The position numbers and the translations under genes were made by a program. Positions 37,063-48,512 of a stretch of DNA of 64,000 nt are shown here, in pieces (within the stretch, counting starts at the first letter, position 1; each line of letters begins with the position of its first letter). The notes beneath the pieces are model-generated. The model was not told the DNA's origin. It saw nothing but the letters and a program-made list of their open reading frames with translations, and searched no databases. Source of the stretch: Persicaria tinctoria (Eukaryota; Streptophyta; Magnoliopsida; Caryophyllales; Polygonaceae); assembly GCA_037127255.1 (NCBI GenBank), contig JBANSL010000005.1:82031160-82095159 (forward strand), written 5' to 3'.

Positions 37063-37397
37063 GGGAAACTTCACCAAGATTCCAATCATGAGGAAGCTTC
37101 TTAAATCTAAAGGTTACTTGTATAGCTAGGTAGCTTCTCTTTTTGTAACAAAAGTCATTAAATTTTGTATAATTAATGAAAGTATGTATATTTATCGTAC
37201 ATAAATTTATGTAGTTTTTTTGACATTTTAATATATATGGAAATTTTGTATAATTAATGAATTATATTATATATGTAAATTGTGTGTATATAATGTATAT
37301 TTATTGTAAATAAATTTTATTTTTTTTAACAAAATATTGGACTTTTTAGCTCGGGTCTGAAGATTCTGGGCTAAAAAGCAGTGTTTTTTTTTATTTC

Positions 37398-37690
37398 CAC
37401 CCACACCTTAGCTACGGCAGCTTGCCGTGCCGTAGCAGATGAGTCGTGGCAACCAAAGGAAAAAGGAGCCAAAATTTTGGCGCCTTGAATTTCACTAGCG
37501 ACGGCAACTTACCGTCGCATAGCCGTGGTTAATATCTTTGCCACGGCTAGTAGCCGAAGCTACCAAATTTTGCCACCATCGAACTCGCCACGCCCCCATT
37601 AGCCGTCGCAGAGCCGAAGCTAGATGTCTTTTGCCACCCTAGAAGGGGCTTTTGCCACGGCTTTTTGCCGAAGCTAATTTAATTTTTTTT
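37398..37690. repeat. CACTA right subterminal repeats
   Basis: Mirrors the left side: GCCACGGCT, GCCGAAGCTA and GCCGTCGCA motifs up to the terminal inverted repeat. Confidence 0.85.
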
Positions 37691-37996
37691 TTGTAGTGAG
37701 GGTTGATGTTATATTTGGATCCAAATATTGTTGAGTGGAGAAGTTGTTGACGTTGTTAGATGACAAATAAAGGATTGAGCTAGTCAAACTAAATTAGGAA
37801 CGGGTCAGATGTTGCTAAAATGAATATTTTTATTAAAAACCCACAAAAAAACACACATTATTTTTAAAAAAAACACATAACGTCTTGGACGTTGTGAACT
37901 TGCACACAAACTCCTTTTCTTATTATGTTTTGTATTCGATGTGACCCTAGTAGCAATGACCGAACCGACATTGCTAATCCAGTCCGACCTAATCAT

Positions 37997-38376
37997 CAGT
38001 GGCGGAACTACTTGGGGGCCAGAGATGGCCCTGGCCCCCACAATCTCTTTTTGAACGAATAGGTAGTATAGGTAAATTGGTAATTATATATTTAGTATTA
38101 TTTATATAAGTAATTATATGTGATATTAGTAGTAAAAGAGTAAAATAATAAATAATTTAGCGGTTAAAGGGTAACCACTTTAATTTAGAGATTAGAGATT
38201 CAAACCTTAATACCTTTTGTTTGGTCAAAATTTTGTATCGATGATTTTTTTAAAAGAAATTGCATATTTAAACTATAAATTTATTGCCTTTTTATACATT
38301 TTTCAAAAAATTTGTGCTTGAGAAACAAAAATAAAAAATTGGCCCCCTCATTGTCGAGAGTCTAATTCCGCCACTG
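37997..38376. mobile_element. Non-autonomous hAT MITE
   Basis: 380 bp. Ends CAGTGGCGGAA on both sides (inverted), with an 8-bp duplication CTAATCAT at 37989-37996 and 38377-38384. Subterminal GGGGGCC/GGCCCCC motifs. No coding capacity. Confidence 0.92.
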
Positions 38377-38927
38377 CTAATCATCCAATGATTATGTGCA
38401 ACATTAGCAACTTTTCTACACAAAACCTCTAATCTAATCTAACGTTGTTCAACATCTAAAAAAAGGTAATTTCCAATGTATATAGCCTCCACGTATAAAA
38501 TTTAATGACCCGGTCTATACCACAGTTTATGGTAAAGTTACACGAATGACATGCATAGTGTCTTACTGTCTTGTGATGAAAAAAACTTAAGCAATGAATG
38601 TGTTCGATGGGTCTGTAGTGTACTGCTCTTTCCGTCCCATAATGATTGTCTTTAACTATTTATGTACGTTTTTTTAAGAAGCTAAAAACTATACTCCGTA
38701 TAAAATTTCAATATTTTATTAAATATTTTTAAATAATATCATACATATTACTAATAAGAATAGAATTATTTAAAAAAAAAATAAAAAAATAATAATTTAG
38801 TACTAATTTCTTTGATACTCTTTCCGGTCGGAAATATTTGATGTTTGACTTTTGTACACGTAGTTTTAGAAGCTAAAAACTATATAAAATCTTATTTATT
38901 TTGATTAATTTTTTTCATAGTTTAATA

Positions 38928-39427
38928 CTCCCTCCGTCTCGAAAAACAAGTCGTTTTAGCATTGTGTGTTGAGAATGAGAAACAATGTGAAGAGACAAAA
39001 ATGTCCCACATTGAATATGTGAAACATTAAAGCCTTAGCATATAACCTGGTGAGTTACTCCTATTGCCAATTGGTTTTAGGATGGAACCCCGCTCGGCTT
39101 ATGTGCTAGGCTATTAGCGCAAGGGCGCACGTGTGCACACGACCCCCGATCCCGAGTCCCAACGGACTTCGGTATTGTGCACTAGTTTTAATAAAATACT
39201 CACCTATCAATCAGCATCATCATTCCACTAACTTTTTTCATTAATTTTATTGTTTTTAAATACGGAGTACACACTATATTTTTTAACCAATCAAACTCTT
39301 TTAAAAAGTCAACAACACAAAAACCAATACAAATCATTACTACCCCTTACCTAAAAAGCATAAAACGACATGTATTTTGATACAACTCAACTAGTCTAAA
39401 ACGATTTGTTTTTCGAGACGGAGGGAG
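38928..39427. mobile_element. Stowaway MITE split by a solo-LTR-like insert
   Basis: Ends CTCCCTCCGTCTCGAAAAAC (both sides, inverted) with TA duplications at 38926 and 39428. About 290 bp without its insert. Confidence 0.85.
38967..39174. mobile_element. Solo-LTR-like insertion inside the Stowaway MITE
   Basis: 208 bp, TGTTGAGA to TTCGGTA, flanked by TTGTG at 38962-38966 and 39175-39179 (5-bp duplication). Related to 29155-29330. Contains GTCCCACATTG, a motif common in small plant LTRs, followed by a GC-rich 3' part. Confidence 0.65.
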
Positions 39428-39487
39428 TATTCATTAGTAATAAGTATTAAACTGTGAAAAAAATAATTAAAAGATTAATATTTTATA

Positions 39488-39715
39488 CTCCCTCCGATCC
39501 AAAATACATGTCGTTTGACTTTTTAATACGTAGTTTAAGGAGTTAAAAACTATATACTAATATATTAACTTTTTTTTTACAATTTAATACATTATTTATT
39601 ACCAAAAAATATTAAGTTGTAAAAAAATAATTAAAAAATTTTGATATTTTATATAGTTTTAACATTCTTAAAATATGTGCTGAAAAGTCAAACGACATAT
39701 ATTTTAAATTGGAGT
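39488..39715. mobile_element. Second inner Stowaway-like MITE
   Basis: Ends CTCCCTCCGATCCAAAATAC and, mirrored, ACTCCAATTTAAAATATAT, both reaching GTCGTTTGAC; TA on both sides. Confidence 0.75.
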
Positions 39716-39794
39716 TAATATATTATAGTTTTTAGCTCTTTAAAATACGTGTAGAAAGTCAAAACATCAAATATTTACGATCGGGTGTGGTTAG

Positions 39795-40650
39795 CGAGTT
39801 TCGAATATACGGGCTGCTAAATCGTACTCCATTAAATCAAACTCATCTACAGAACAACAGTGTAATTTTTGTATGGATTTTTAATTTTTTTTTAAATTAC
39901 AAAAAGCAATGAAGTGATTAAGTGGGTTGGGCGGGACAGTGTGTGTACGGAGAGCAGAGTAGAACAAGGTGTCACGTGCCACAGCACACATCACACAGCA
40001 GTCTTGTCTGCAGATTTGGTGCTCCTTTTAAAGCTCGTTGACTTTGACTCTCCTTTATTTCCAATCCTTCTCTTATTTTTTCAGTTCTATTCTATGTGCT
40101 TCTCCTATTTTTGCTTCTTCGGTGGGACTTCAATCTAAACAAACCACTCCCATTGACGAAAAATTGGGATATGTGTTGTATTAGTAGTATTAGTGTATTA
40201 CTACCCTAAAACGTTCGGTCAGACGAGAGTTTGAAACTCAAGGTCGAAACTCTAAAGAGAAGAAATAGGCTCTAAAATTGCCTTGTTGACCTCTATGAAG
40301 ATATGTGGCTACAGATATCGTTTTAAATGAGGCGAGTAGAAGAAGAGCATCCGAAATATACTTACATGTCATGTCACTCCCATAAAAAAATGTACTTACG
40401 TATTTACGAATATACAAATTTTAAAACTTGGGTAACTGAATTCGACCAAACTTCACATCCTTCTCCAGCTCCATTCATTTGAAATGATGGATATATTTTT
40501 GTCATATCTTTTGAGAGAACCACCGTAAATCCGGATGGCTCATCTTACGAAATGTTATTGGGTGTCGGACGGATCATAGATGATGTCACATAAATCTTTG
40601 TTATATATATAAATTTGTTTGAATGTTCACATTCCTTGGAGTTTGGATAT
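39795..40650. other. Intergenic; nothing clear
   Basis: No gene recognised. 39940-40080 is less AT-rich and promoter-like, with a CACGTG box at 39972, but no coding sequence follows. Confidence 0.35.
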
Positions 40651-40744
40651 AATTTTGGTGTTAATGTGTCTTGAACGATTGTTGACCGGCGATGCATCAG
40701 GGGTTTTGAGGGGCTCCGTCCCCCGACGGTGGTTTCGCTGACAC

Positions 40745-40810
40745 AAGGGGCGACGAGCCCCTGGCGGGGGGGGGGGGGGGGGCTAGGGGGGCAGCGCCAC
40801 CCCGCCTAGC
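40745..40810. other. GC-rich filler at the deletion junction
   Basis: Joins the truncated LTR to RT and includes an 18-base G run near 40766. It has no match to either neighbouring part. Confidence 0.6.
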
Positions 40811-41605
40811 GACAGGAAGCAAAGAAAACTCTTCTTATCTCAAGAAGGGTACATCAAGAAGATATTGAGCAGGTTTGGAATGTCTTCGGCTAAGTCTATA
40901 GATACTCCAATGGCATCTAACAGCAAGCTGGGAATGTACACACTTCAGACTGAGGAGGAGAAGGAGTACATGTCTAAGGTCCCTTATGTCAGCGCGGTGG
41001 GGAGCCTGATGTATGCTATGGTCTACACTCGACCAGATCTAGCATTTGCTGTTAGTGTGGTAAGCCGCTTTATGGTTCAGCCTGGGAAGGAACACTGACA
41101 AGCTGTGAAGAGGATCTTCAGGTATCTCAGAGGCACTACTGATGTTGGTTTGTGCTATGGAAATGATACAGAGTGCTTGGTTGCTGGGTTTTCAGACTCT
41201 GATTATGCCGGCAATGTGGACGGTAGGAGATCGATGACTGGCTATGTTTTCACTCTTGGGAGTTCTGTGGTGAGTTGGAAAGCAACTCTACAACCTACAA
41301 TCACTTTGTCTACCACAGAGGCAGAGTACATCGCGTTGATAGAAGCTGCTAAGGAGGGAATCTGGCTGAAAGGCTTGGTCAATGATCTAGGGCTACATCA
41401 GGATCAGGCTTTAGTGTATTGCGACAGCTTGAGTGCAATATGCTTAACCAAGGATCAAGTTCATCATGAGAAGACGAAGCACATTGATGTCAGGTACCAT
41501 TTTCTGAGGAATGAGAAGAGAATCAGGGTGAAGAAGGTGGGAACTGCTGATAATCCCGCTGATATGTTCACTAAGCCAGTTCCAACTTTGTTTGGACTTG
41601 CTTAA
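40811..41605 (+). pseudogene. copia RT C-terminus and RNase H fragment
   Basis: Begins at DRKQRKLFLSQEGYIKK, continues through YTRPDLAFAVS (RT end), then [23 protein letters not shown] and YCDSLSAI (RNase H) to a natural stop at 41603-41605. One premature TGA at 41096. No start of its own, so not translatable as a copia protein. Confidence 0.92.
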
Positions 41606-41738
41606 CATCACCAGCTGTTGAGTTGCCCTGCGGGGCAGTCTAGGTCCTTCTTCAAGGACCAATTTGAGGCAGAGAACGTCTGGGCACTTTGTCATAGGTG
41701 CATCTGTTTCTGAGAGGATTCAATTCAAGGTGGAGGTT

Positions 41739-42067
41739 TGTTAATGTGCATTGAACGATTGTTGACCGACGACGCATAGGGGGGTCCTGGGGGCGGAGCC
41801 CCCCGGCGGCGGTCTCGCTGACCGGTATGCGATGTTTATTGTAAACGGGCCTATCGTCTGTCTATTTTGGGCTTTCAGTCCATTGTCTGTTTAGGGTTTC
41901 ATGAGTCTCTTCATATACTCATAGAACGCCGACCCCTTGTAACCCTAATCTGTTTTGCTTCCTCTAATAAGAAAACTGGTTCTCTGCCCGTGGACGTAGG
42001 CAACACACCATTGCTGAACCACGTAAATCTCTGTGTTGTTCTTCGCTTTATCATTCTCGTTACAACA
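41739..42067 (+). repeat. 3' LTR of the deleted copia element
   Basis: 329 bp preceded by a GTGGAGGTT purine tract; ends TTACAACA. Confidence 0.88.
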
Positions 42068-42072
42068 TTTGG

Positions 42073-42766
42073 CAAAATTAATAATTTTATTATGGATTGC
42101 AATTTTGGGGCTTGAAAATGGATTATTGGTGCTGAATTTACATTTAATTCGAAGTACTAGATATCACCTATGTCAGGTAAAACAAGAGGTTAAAAGAATC
42201 GACAGACGAACTGACCGTCTTGATAAAAAAAAAAAAGCAACCGAAGTTTAGATTCTAATTTAACATAACAATGAAAAGACCAACACATGAAGAATTCGAG
42301 GAATATACCTGATCCATCTGTTAGTAAAAAAAGATGTTATTTTAGAATGTTTTTCCTATGAAATAAAAAAAATTACTTTAGATATTTTGGTCTTTATTTT
42401 ACACAACTATCCTTGCAATCATTAGTAGATTATTAGGTATGTAATTTTTTTTGAAACGAGGATATGGTAACTGCACTCCCCTGGATTACCCATGACAATC
42501 GTCAAACTAATTAAAGCTATGTTTGAATCAAAATATATTATAACTTATAATGCATAATACTGCGTATTACTTTAACATATAATGCAATATTATGATTACA
42601 AATTACAATGTATGGTGAATATCCAAACAAAGTAACAAACCCGTGACCACATTCAAATATACAAACAAGGATTGCTAAAAAAAATATACAAGGACATTAT
42701 CTGAATTGCCTTGATGGAGTTGAACTAAACAAAGTGTAATGAAGGCATCAATGCCTCAAATCAATG
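42073..42766. other. AT-rich intergenic DNA
   Basis: No gene or closed repeat seen. Confidence 0.4.
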
Positions 42767-42780
42767 AATAGAGACAATAA

Positions 42781-43018
42781 GCCCCTAATGAGGTAGCTCA
42801 ATGGTAAAGAGTAAGGGGGTTAATGGGAGGTCCCGGGTTCGATTCCTGTCCCTACTCTTTCTCTTGGTGAAATAATTAAGATTCACCTTGCTTATACTAT
42901 TGGGTCTAGCCGGTCGGCGCGCGTCGGTTTACCTGGCGTGTGGCTCTTACCAGCTGGGTCACGTGCACGGGATTTACCACCAAAAGGTGGGTTACCCTCG
43001 TTTTAAAAAAAAAAAATA
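42781..43018 (+). mobile_element. tRNA-derived SINE, full length
   Basis: Pol III A box (TAGCTCAATGGT, about 42794) and B box (GGTTCGATTCC, 42837-42847), a GC-rich body with CACGTGCACGG, and a poly-A tail. A perfect 14-bp target duplication AATAGAGACAATAA lies at 42767-42780 and 43019-43032, the kind made by LINE-driven retroposition. Confidence 0.93.
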
Positions 43019-43055
43019 AATAGAGACAATAAATAGCAACAATTCTAGTATCCGC

Positions 43056-43215
43056 TCTTTTTTTTGGATGAAAAAATCAAGATTCACTTTACTTCTTATC
43101 ATTGTGTCTAGTAGATCTACGCAAGCTGATTTATCTAGTGCTTGGCTCTGACCGACATGGTCACGTGTCTAGGTATATCACTAAAGGTGAGTTATCCTCG
43201 TTATTAAAATAAAAA
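43056..43215 (+). mobile_element. 5'-truncated SINE, second copy
   Basis: Matches the 3' two-thirds of the 42781 SINE with many changes (AAGATTCAC, GTGTCTAG, GGTCACGTG, CACTAAAGGTG, TCCTCGTT), ending in an A-rich tail. 38 bp after the first copy. Confidence 0.8.
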
Positions 43216-43219
43216 TAAA

Positions 43220-44260
43220 AATTAAGAGCGACAAAATCCTACTGTAATTCCTAATCATGAGCTTGCCAAATGGGCTCATGATTTGTTGAGTCATTCTTGG
43301 GCAGGCTAAAGTGTATATATTGTACGGCCCAAATGAGAGATTATGGGCTCATGATGAGATTGATTTCAATCCAATGGGCATCAATCCATCAAGCTATATC
43401 ATTATATGTATGGTATAAAGAAAATCCATCAATCCATCAAGAACTACAAACCGGTTTGATATACACAAGGTGAATGCAGACTCGAGAAGCCGATATTGAC
43501 AAGCTGTTTTTAGCTAAAAACGGTTATATACTCCGAAATGAAAGTTGATATAAGGCCGTATATTTGGCGAAAAATTGACCGTGATCTACAAAAAGATCAA
43601 TTTGCGGGCTGCCATTGCATCATGGGATGTATCCGCAACATCTCTGCTTGCAAGCCACTCATGCCGACTATTACTTGCTCAAACGATGATTGGAGGTGTT
43701 GAACGATGACTCATGGGAGGTGTCCGTTAAACACGTCATCTACGGAGAAATGTTCAAATCACAACTTTTTTTTTTTATTATGAAATAATTCGAGATCAGA
43801 TATACTTGAATCTCGATGGCCGACAAGTCGGCAGACGGAAACTCGTTAATACATAAAAACGAAATCAAAAAGCGGAGCAAAACAACAAGTGCAAATACAC
43901 CATACAAGAAAACGAACCAAGGAAAACTAATTTTAACACGAAGGAAACGTAGACTACGAACGAAAGTCAAACATTGTCCTCAAATAGCACCGCTGACCGA
44001 CGATACATCAGAAATCCCTCCAAATCAGAACCTTTAAATAGCACAAAACCAGCAAGCTGTCAAATCATACATTTCACAATTCTACCCATTTGAAATTTTG
44101 AATTCAAGTCTTCTTTTACACAACGTTGATTTTTCAAAAAGATATCTTCATAGATTTCTCAAAAAAAAAAATAAAAAAAAATTCAATCCTATTTCCACAG
44201 ATATTGCACTCCTTGGGTTAACGTTAGTGGATACGGAGTACCGTCTAAAAAAGCACTTAA
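43220..44260. other. Intergenic; possible LINE 3' remnant on minus strand
   Basis: 43770-43970 read on the minus strand resembles the 3' end of a plant L1 (TTGTTGTTTTGCTC, then a TATTAACGAGTTTCC-type end and an A tail), but no reverse transcriptase is present. Otherwise nothing. Confidence 0.25.
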
Positions 44261-44269
44261 TTTAGGGCG

Positions 44270-44640
44270 TGTTTGGCTAGGAGGTGGGAATAGATGGAAC
44301 AGATAGAGGAGATGGGGGGTGGGTTTTGGGAACTGTGCCACCATGTTTGGCAACGGGATGGGTGGGGTGGGAGGGGTGCGAAAATGGGGATAGAACGGGG
44401 TGGGAGGGTGATTCTCCCCCACCTTGTAAAAGGACGATGAAGGAGATGAGGAGATGAAGAACCCCGATTTGCCCTCTCCTCATAAATAACAAATCCAAAT
44501 TCTCCTCTCACCCTCGGAGATCCTAGCCACCGCAGATTCAGCGACCTTCCGGTGCCGAAAATCGGACCTCTTAGCCAAGCGACTGGGTCGGACCCTAGCC
44601 ACCCCTTAAAGCTTTTTTATCCTACCAAACACATCCATTC
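44270..44640. repeat. Possible MITE with GTGTTTGG ends
   Basis: Left GGGCGTGTTTGGCTAGGAG and, mirrored, right ATGTGTTTGGTAGGATAAA. The interior is G-rich on the plus strand. No clear target duplication. Confidence 0.4.
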
Positions 44641-44644
44641 GATA

Positions 44645-47100
44645 AAATAGAAGAAAATAGCTTAATCTCTGTACAATATTCCTTCTAGTTGATATGTTAG
44701 CTTACAATTTTAGAATATTTTAGGTTAGAATAGCTTCAAATTTTATCATAGAATATTTGATATTTTAGACCTTCTATGCGACAAGATGATGCGAATCTCG
44801 AAGCGGATCGATACTTTTTGTCCGATTCGAGAGAATACCCATATCAATATGGTACGAGCATCGAATCCTCGACCTGTATCTAGTGATATCCCAGACGTGC
44901 CGCTTTGATGGAGGACTAGTGACGTACGAAGGGAATAACAAAGGAGGAGGAGACGCACAAAAGAGAGAAGGAGAAAAACTTACAGTGTTACAAACGAGTG
45001 AAACGACAGAGAGAGGAAGAGAAAGGGTTTTCTAACCCTAAATCTAGCTCATTTTGTTAAAATACAACACAAATAAAAACCATAAATCTAACTCAATGAA
45101 TTAAAAGTAATCTATGTATCTATATATTCAATTTATTTAAGAAAAATAACCACCATATCCATCATATTGAAATCGGATGGGATAGTGAATCCTGTGTCTG
45201 TATCCCTGTCCCGTTTCGAATTTAATCTCATATCATGTAACATTGTTTCAGACCACTTTTTCGCTTGATCATTAATTTTAAAACTACTATTTTTCATGCA
45301 AAATTCAAGTATTTCATCGTTTTCCATGCATATTTTTTAATTTTCAATGCAAAATGCAATATAAAGGCTATTGAGAACACGTGAAAATGGTTACTGGCAA
45401 GATTATTTTCATAAATTTGCACACAAGTCATTTCCATTCTACAAAATAATTATAAATCTGCCCAAGAAAAAAATAAAAATCCTAATTCATACCATCCATC
45501 CCCAAATCTCCACTGATCGACCAAGTTGAAAGAGGTTCACCGCAACCTAAATCTAACTCGTTGTGAGAGATTTTAACAAATCAATTAAGTTCAAAATAAG
45601 AAGTTTTATTTACAATTGGTTTTATAGGTATTTTGATAAGAAATTGTATGTTTTACGGTTTGAGATTATAATTGAAATTGGTACGTAGTTATATGTGAGT
45701 TGTTGTTGATTTGTGTGATGTTGGTGTTGAATTCTGAGAAGAAATGGTAACTAAAATGAAAGAAATTGCTCCTTTTTTTTGTGATTTGGGGCTGCTATGG
45801 GGTTACTCTCGAGTTTCGAGGCTTAAGGCTCAAGCATAGATGGCGAGGTGATGGCTTAGACTCAGCTCTATTGGCCGAGGTAAGATAGTAGGCTCAACGG
45901 GAATGGTCGAGGCTATGAGGCACCCTCGTCGTCAGTTGTGGCCGAGACACAGTGTCCGGGATGTTATTTGTGTGAGTGAGCAGATGGAACGAGTGATGCA
46001 AGAAGTCTCTGCATGATTTGTCGAGCATATGTAGGAGCCTCGGCAAATACTCCCGAGGTTCAGCAGTTACCTCAACTCCTCCAAATGAGGCTCCTACATA
46101 ACCTCAATGGATTTTGCCGAGTTTCCTTATTAACCTCGACAAACTATTATCGGCCCTAGTTTCAACGAATATTTTGTAGTCGTCCAAAACTATTGGAAAA
46201 TCATCTTAAGTTATTTAACGAATTGAGTAATCATATCGACCTTTTTTCATATGTTTCAATAAGTTTATTATGTATTCGGAATTAAGGTTAACAAATTGTT
46301 TTGTGTAGATGAATGATAATAGATTTTCTCTTTTACTCTCTAGCATAAATATTTTCGGAAATAGAGAGAGAACTTGTCATGCAATTTCGTGTTAACAATC
46401 TAGCCAATAATCCTTTTGCAATCTTGCCTATAACCTCACTCAAAATCCAATTGCAAAAGTAATTAAAAATTGAATGATAATCATAATAGTTTATATATAG
46501 CTGTATATAAATTTATACTCAATATTTATATACTCAAAATAACGAGTGTAACACCGGTGTAACACATATTACTGGGGATTTCAACTGGGCAACCATCCAC
46601 CCTTTAAGAAGTTGAGTATAAAAGTCACACTCTAATAAATACATAAAATTAATGTTGTACTTTTAAGATTTGGCCGGTGTGTTTGAGTATGCTAAGGTAA
46701 CTTCACACTTAAGAGGCGACGACGAAGACCAAGACTTTAGGCTTTGCATTTTAAGGCCAAATATGAATAATGAGCAAATTGGATATAATCGATGAATTGA
46801 TAAATTGAGCTTCTAAGATTCTAGAAACTTTAAAACTAGTGGATATGGTTGTTGATTACAAAAAACCGTGAATTTGGACATATTTGACGGAAATAGGTCT
46901 CAACCCTCACTCGCATCAAAAACTAGCTTTCCCCCAGAATTTGGTAAATAAGGAGCGATCATACGAGATTCAAATCGGGGACATTTGAGTACTATCCGCA
47001 AGTCATTTCCAGTTGAACTATCTCGAAATGGTTTTTATCCTCATAATACATATCAACAACATTCGCATTTCGTCCAACAAAGTGCTAATTAATCTACATT
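44645..47100. other. Intergenic; one hairpin, otherwise nothing clear
   Basis: Arms ATGTAGGAGCCTC at 46029-46041 and its inverse at 46087-46099 could fold. The surrounding 45850-46150 is richer in CGAGG/CCTCG motifs than its neighbours. No gene recognised. Confidence 0.35.
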
Positions 47101-47104
47101 AGAC

Positions 47105-47370
47105 CATTTTCAACAACTTCTTTGAAATTTTCTCAAAATGAAAAAATAAAATATACATTTTTCAAATTATTTTTGCTTTCTCCAACAACATCCCTATTTT
47201 GAAGATTTGGAGAATAATTTAGTTTGAAGAATGTTGGAGATTTAAAAAACCATCTCTATTTTGTTGTTTTTCCATTTTGGAGAATGTGATGAGGAATCTG
47301 TTGAAAAAAACCCCTTAAAATCCTCCAAAAATTCAAATATCCTCAAAATGGGAAAACTGTTGGAGATGCT
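47105..47370. repeat. MITE-like sequence with CTCCAACA ends
   Basis: Contains mirrored TTTGGAGAA/TTCTCCAA and ACTGTTGGAGATGC, motifs frequent in plant MITEs. Borders not resolved. Confidence 0.35.
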
Positions 47371-47606
47371 TTGATACCTCTAACATGTACGGGTTGTTTT
47401 TTTTTTTTTTCTGGATTAATTGAAACATACTTTGGGCTAATATTATTCTAAAAAATTAGGTCTTTCTATCCTATACTTCTAGGACATAGGATAAAAACTT
47501 TATTGGAAAAATTCCCTATAATATTATCGGTTCTAGAAAAGCTTAATAAACATTGGAAAAATTAGGTCTTTCTATCCTATAATTCCCTATAGCTCTTAAT
47601 TTTTTG

Positions 47607-47752
47607 ATGACGCGGAACCACCTTTGGTGGTAAACCCCGAACACGTGACCCAGTCGATAAGAATCATGTACCAAGTAAATCGACTTGCGCCGACCAACTC
47701 GACTCACTAGTAGAGAGCAAGGCAAATCTTGAATTTTCATCCAAGGAAAGGT
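47607..47752 (-). mobile_element. 5'-truncated SINE, third copy
   Basis: Minus-strand reading matches the 3' part of the 42781 SINE: GGTCGGCGC, GATTTAC, GACTGGGTCACGTG, GGTTTACCACCAAAGGTGG. Confidence 0.8.
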
Positions 47753-48189
47753 ACGGAGATATATATCTTACTTCGTAATAGATTTATTGGTGGTATAATT
47801 TTTCGTACAATTCTATCAAAACAATTTCCTAACTAATACTCCGTATATTATTTATAATTTCATTAGAAAATAAATAAATAAATACTTTAAAAGACTACGG
47901 GTATTTGTTAATAAAAAAAGTTATTGTTCGGTTTGTTAAAAAAAATTAAAATTTTGAAAAACAATGAGAAAAGAATAATTTGAATTATTTTGATAACAAA
48001 AATAATAACTGTAAAAATATTTAAAAAAATTATATATCAGTATATATTAACCACGTGATTAATAAAATGTCTATCTATATAAGTAGTAAACGTGATGATT
48101 AATTAATTTAATTCTGTATCATTAGATAGATATGCTTATCATTATTAGTGCAATTATCGCATTGTGTTTCAAAAACAAAAAGAAATCAA

Positions 48190-48512
48190 TTATTAGTGCA
48201 ATTCCTATATGAGCTGAACATCTTGAGCTCGGCTTAGAATCAGCTCGAAAAAAAGTTCGACTCGAGCTCGTCCACCTACCTAAACAAGCAGAGCCTAAAC
48301 AAAATTCTAAGCTTATTTGAAAGCTAGACTTGTTGGATTTAAACTCGAATAGCTCAAATCTTATGAAATTTCTAAAATTTTCTTTAAGTCAATCTGTTAT
48401 GATCAAATAGACCTAGTTAAAGCTCGAAAAAAACTCGACTCGAGCTCGTTTAACAAACGAACCAAGCTGGAACATGCAAACTCAGCTCGTTCGACTCGAA
48501 TAACACCTCTAG
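48190..48512. repeat. hAT-like non-autonomous repeat rich in GAGCTCG
   Basis: Both sides are dense in CTCGAGCTCG and AGCTCGAAAAAAA motifs, arranged as an imperfect palindrome. The right end, mirrored, starts TAGAGGTGTTATTCGAG, a hAT-like terminus. The left terminus is unclear. Related motifs occur at 19640-20045. Confidence 0.5.

Larger units (their letters stand above)
30875..37698. mobile_element. Non-autonomous CACTA (En/Spm) transposon
   Basis: Starts CACTACAAAAAAAA and ends with its inverted copy TTTTTTTTGTAGTG. It is flanked by the 3-bp duplication AGG (30872-30874, 37699-37701), diagnostic of CACTA elements. Both subterminal regions are packed with TTGCCACGGC/AGCTTCGGC-type repeats. 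No transposase (TnpD/TnpA) frame was found. The 6824-bp interior holds a gene-like segment with spliceable exons and a nested LTR element. Confidence 0.95.
38818..39791. mobile_element. Outer MITE containing two inner MITEs
   Basis: The outer arms are mirrored: CGGAAATATTTGATGTTTGAC near 38830 against AAATATTTGATGTTTTGAC read back from 39777, both continuing to a shared GCTAAAAACTATA. TA lies at both ends. Its core is interrupted by the elements at 38928 and 39488. Confidence 0.75.
40659..42067 (+). mobile_element. Internally deleted copia element with intact target sites
   Basis: Flanked by the 5-bp duplication TTTGG (40654-40658, 42068-42072). The 3' LTR is complete (41739-42067, 329 bp, TG...CA). 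The left LTR keeps only its first ~85 bases (TGTTAATGTG to CGCTGAC), then a GC-rich filler, then the last part of RT and RNase H. Everything from the rest of the LTR through gag, protease, integrase and most of RT is gone. Sequence is closest in style to Tnt1/Tork-type copia. Confidence 0.9.

Noticed and set aside
42781..42855. Possible tRNA gene with A and B boxes
   Set aside because: No acceptor stem or cloverleaf; the body, poly-A tail and 14-bp duplication identify a SINE.
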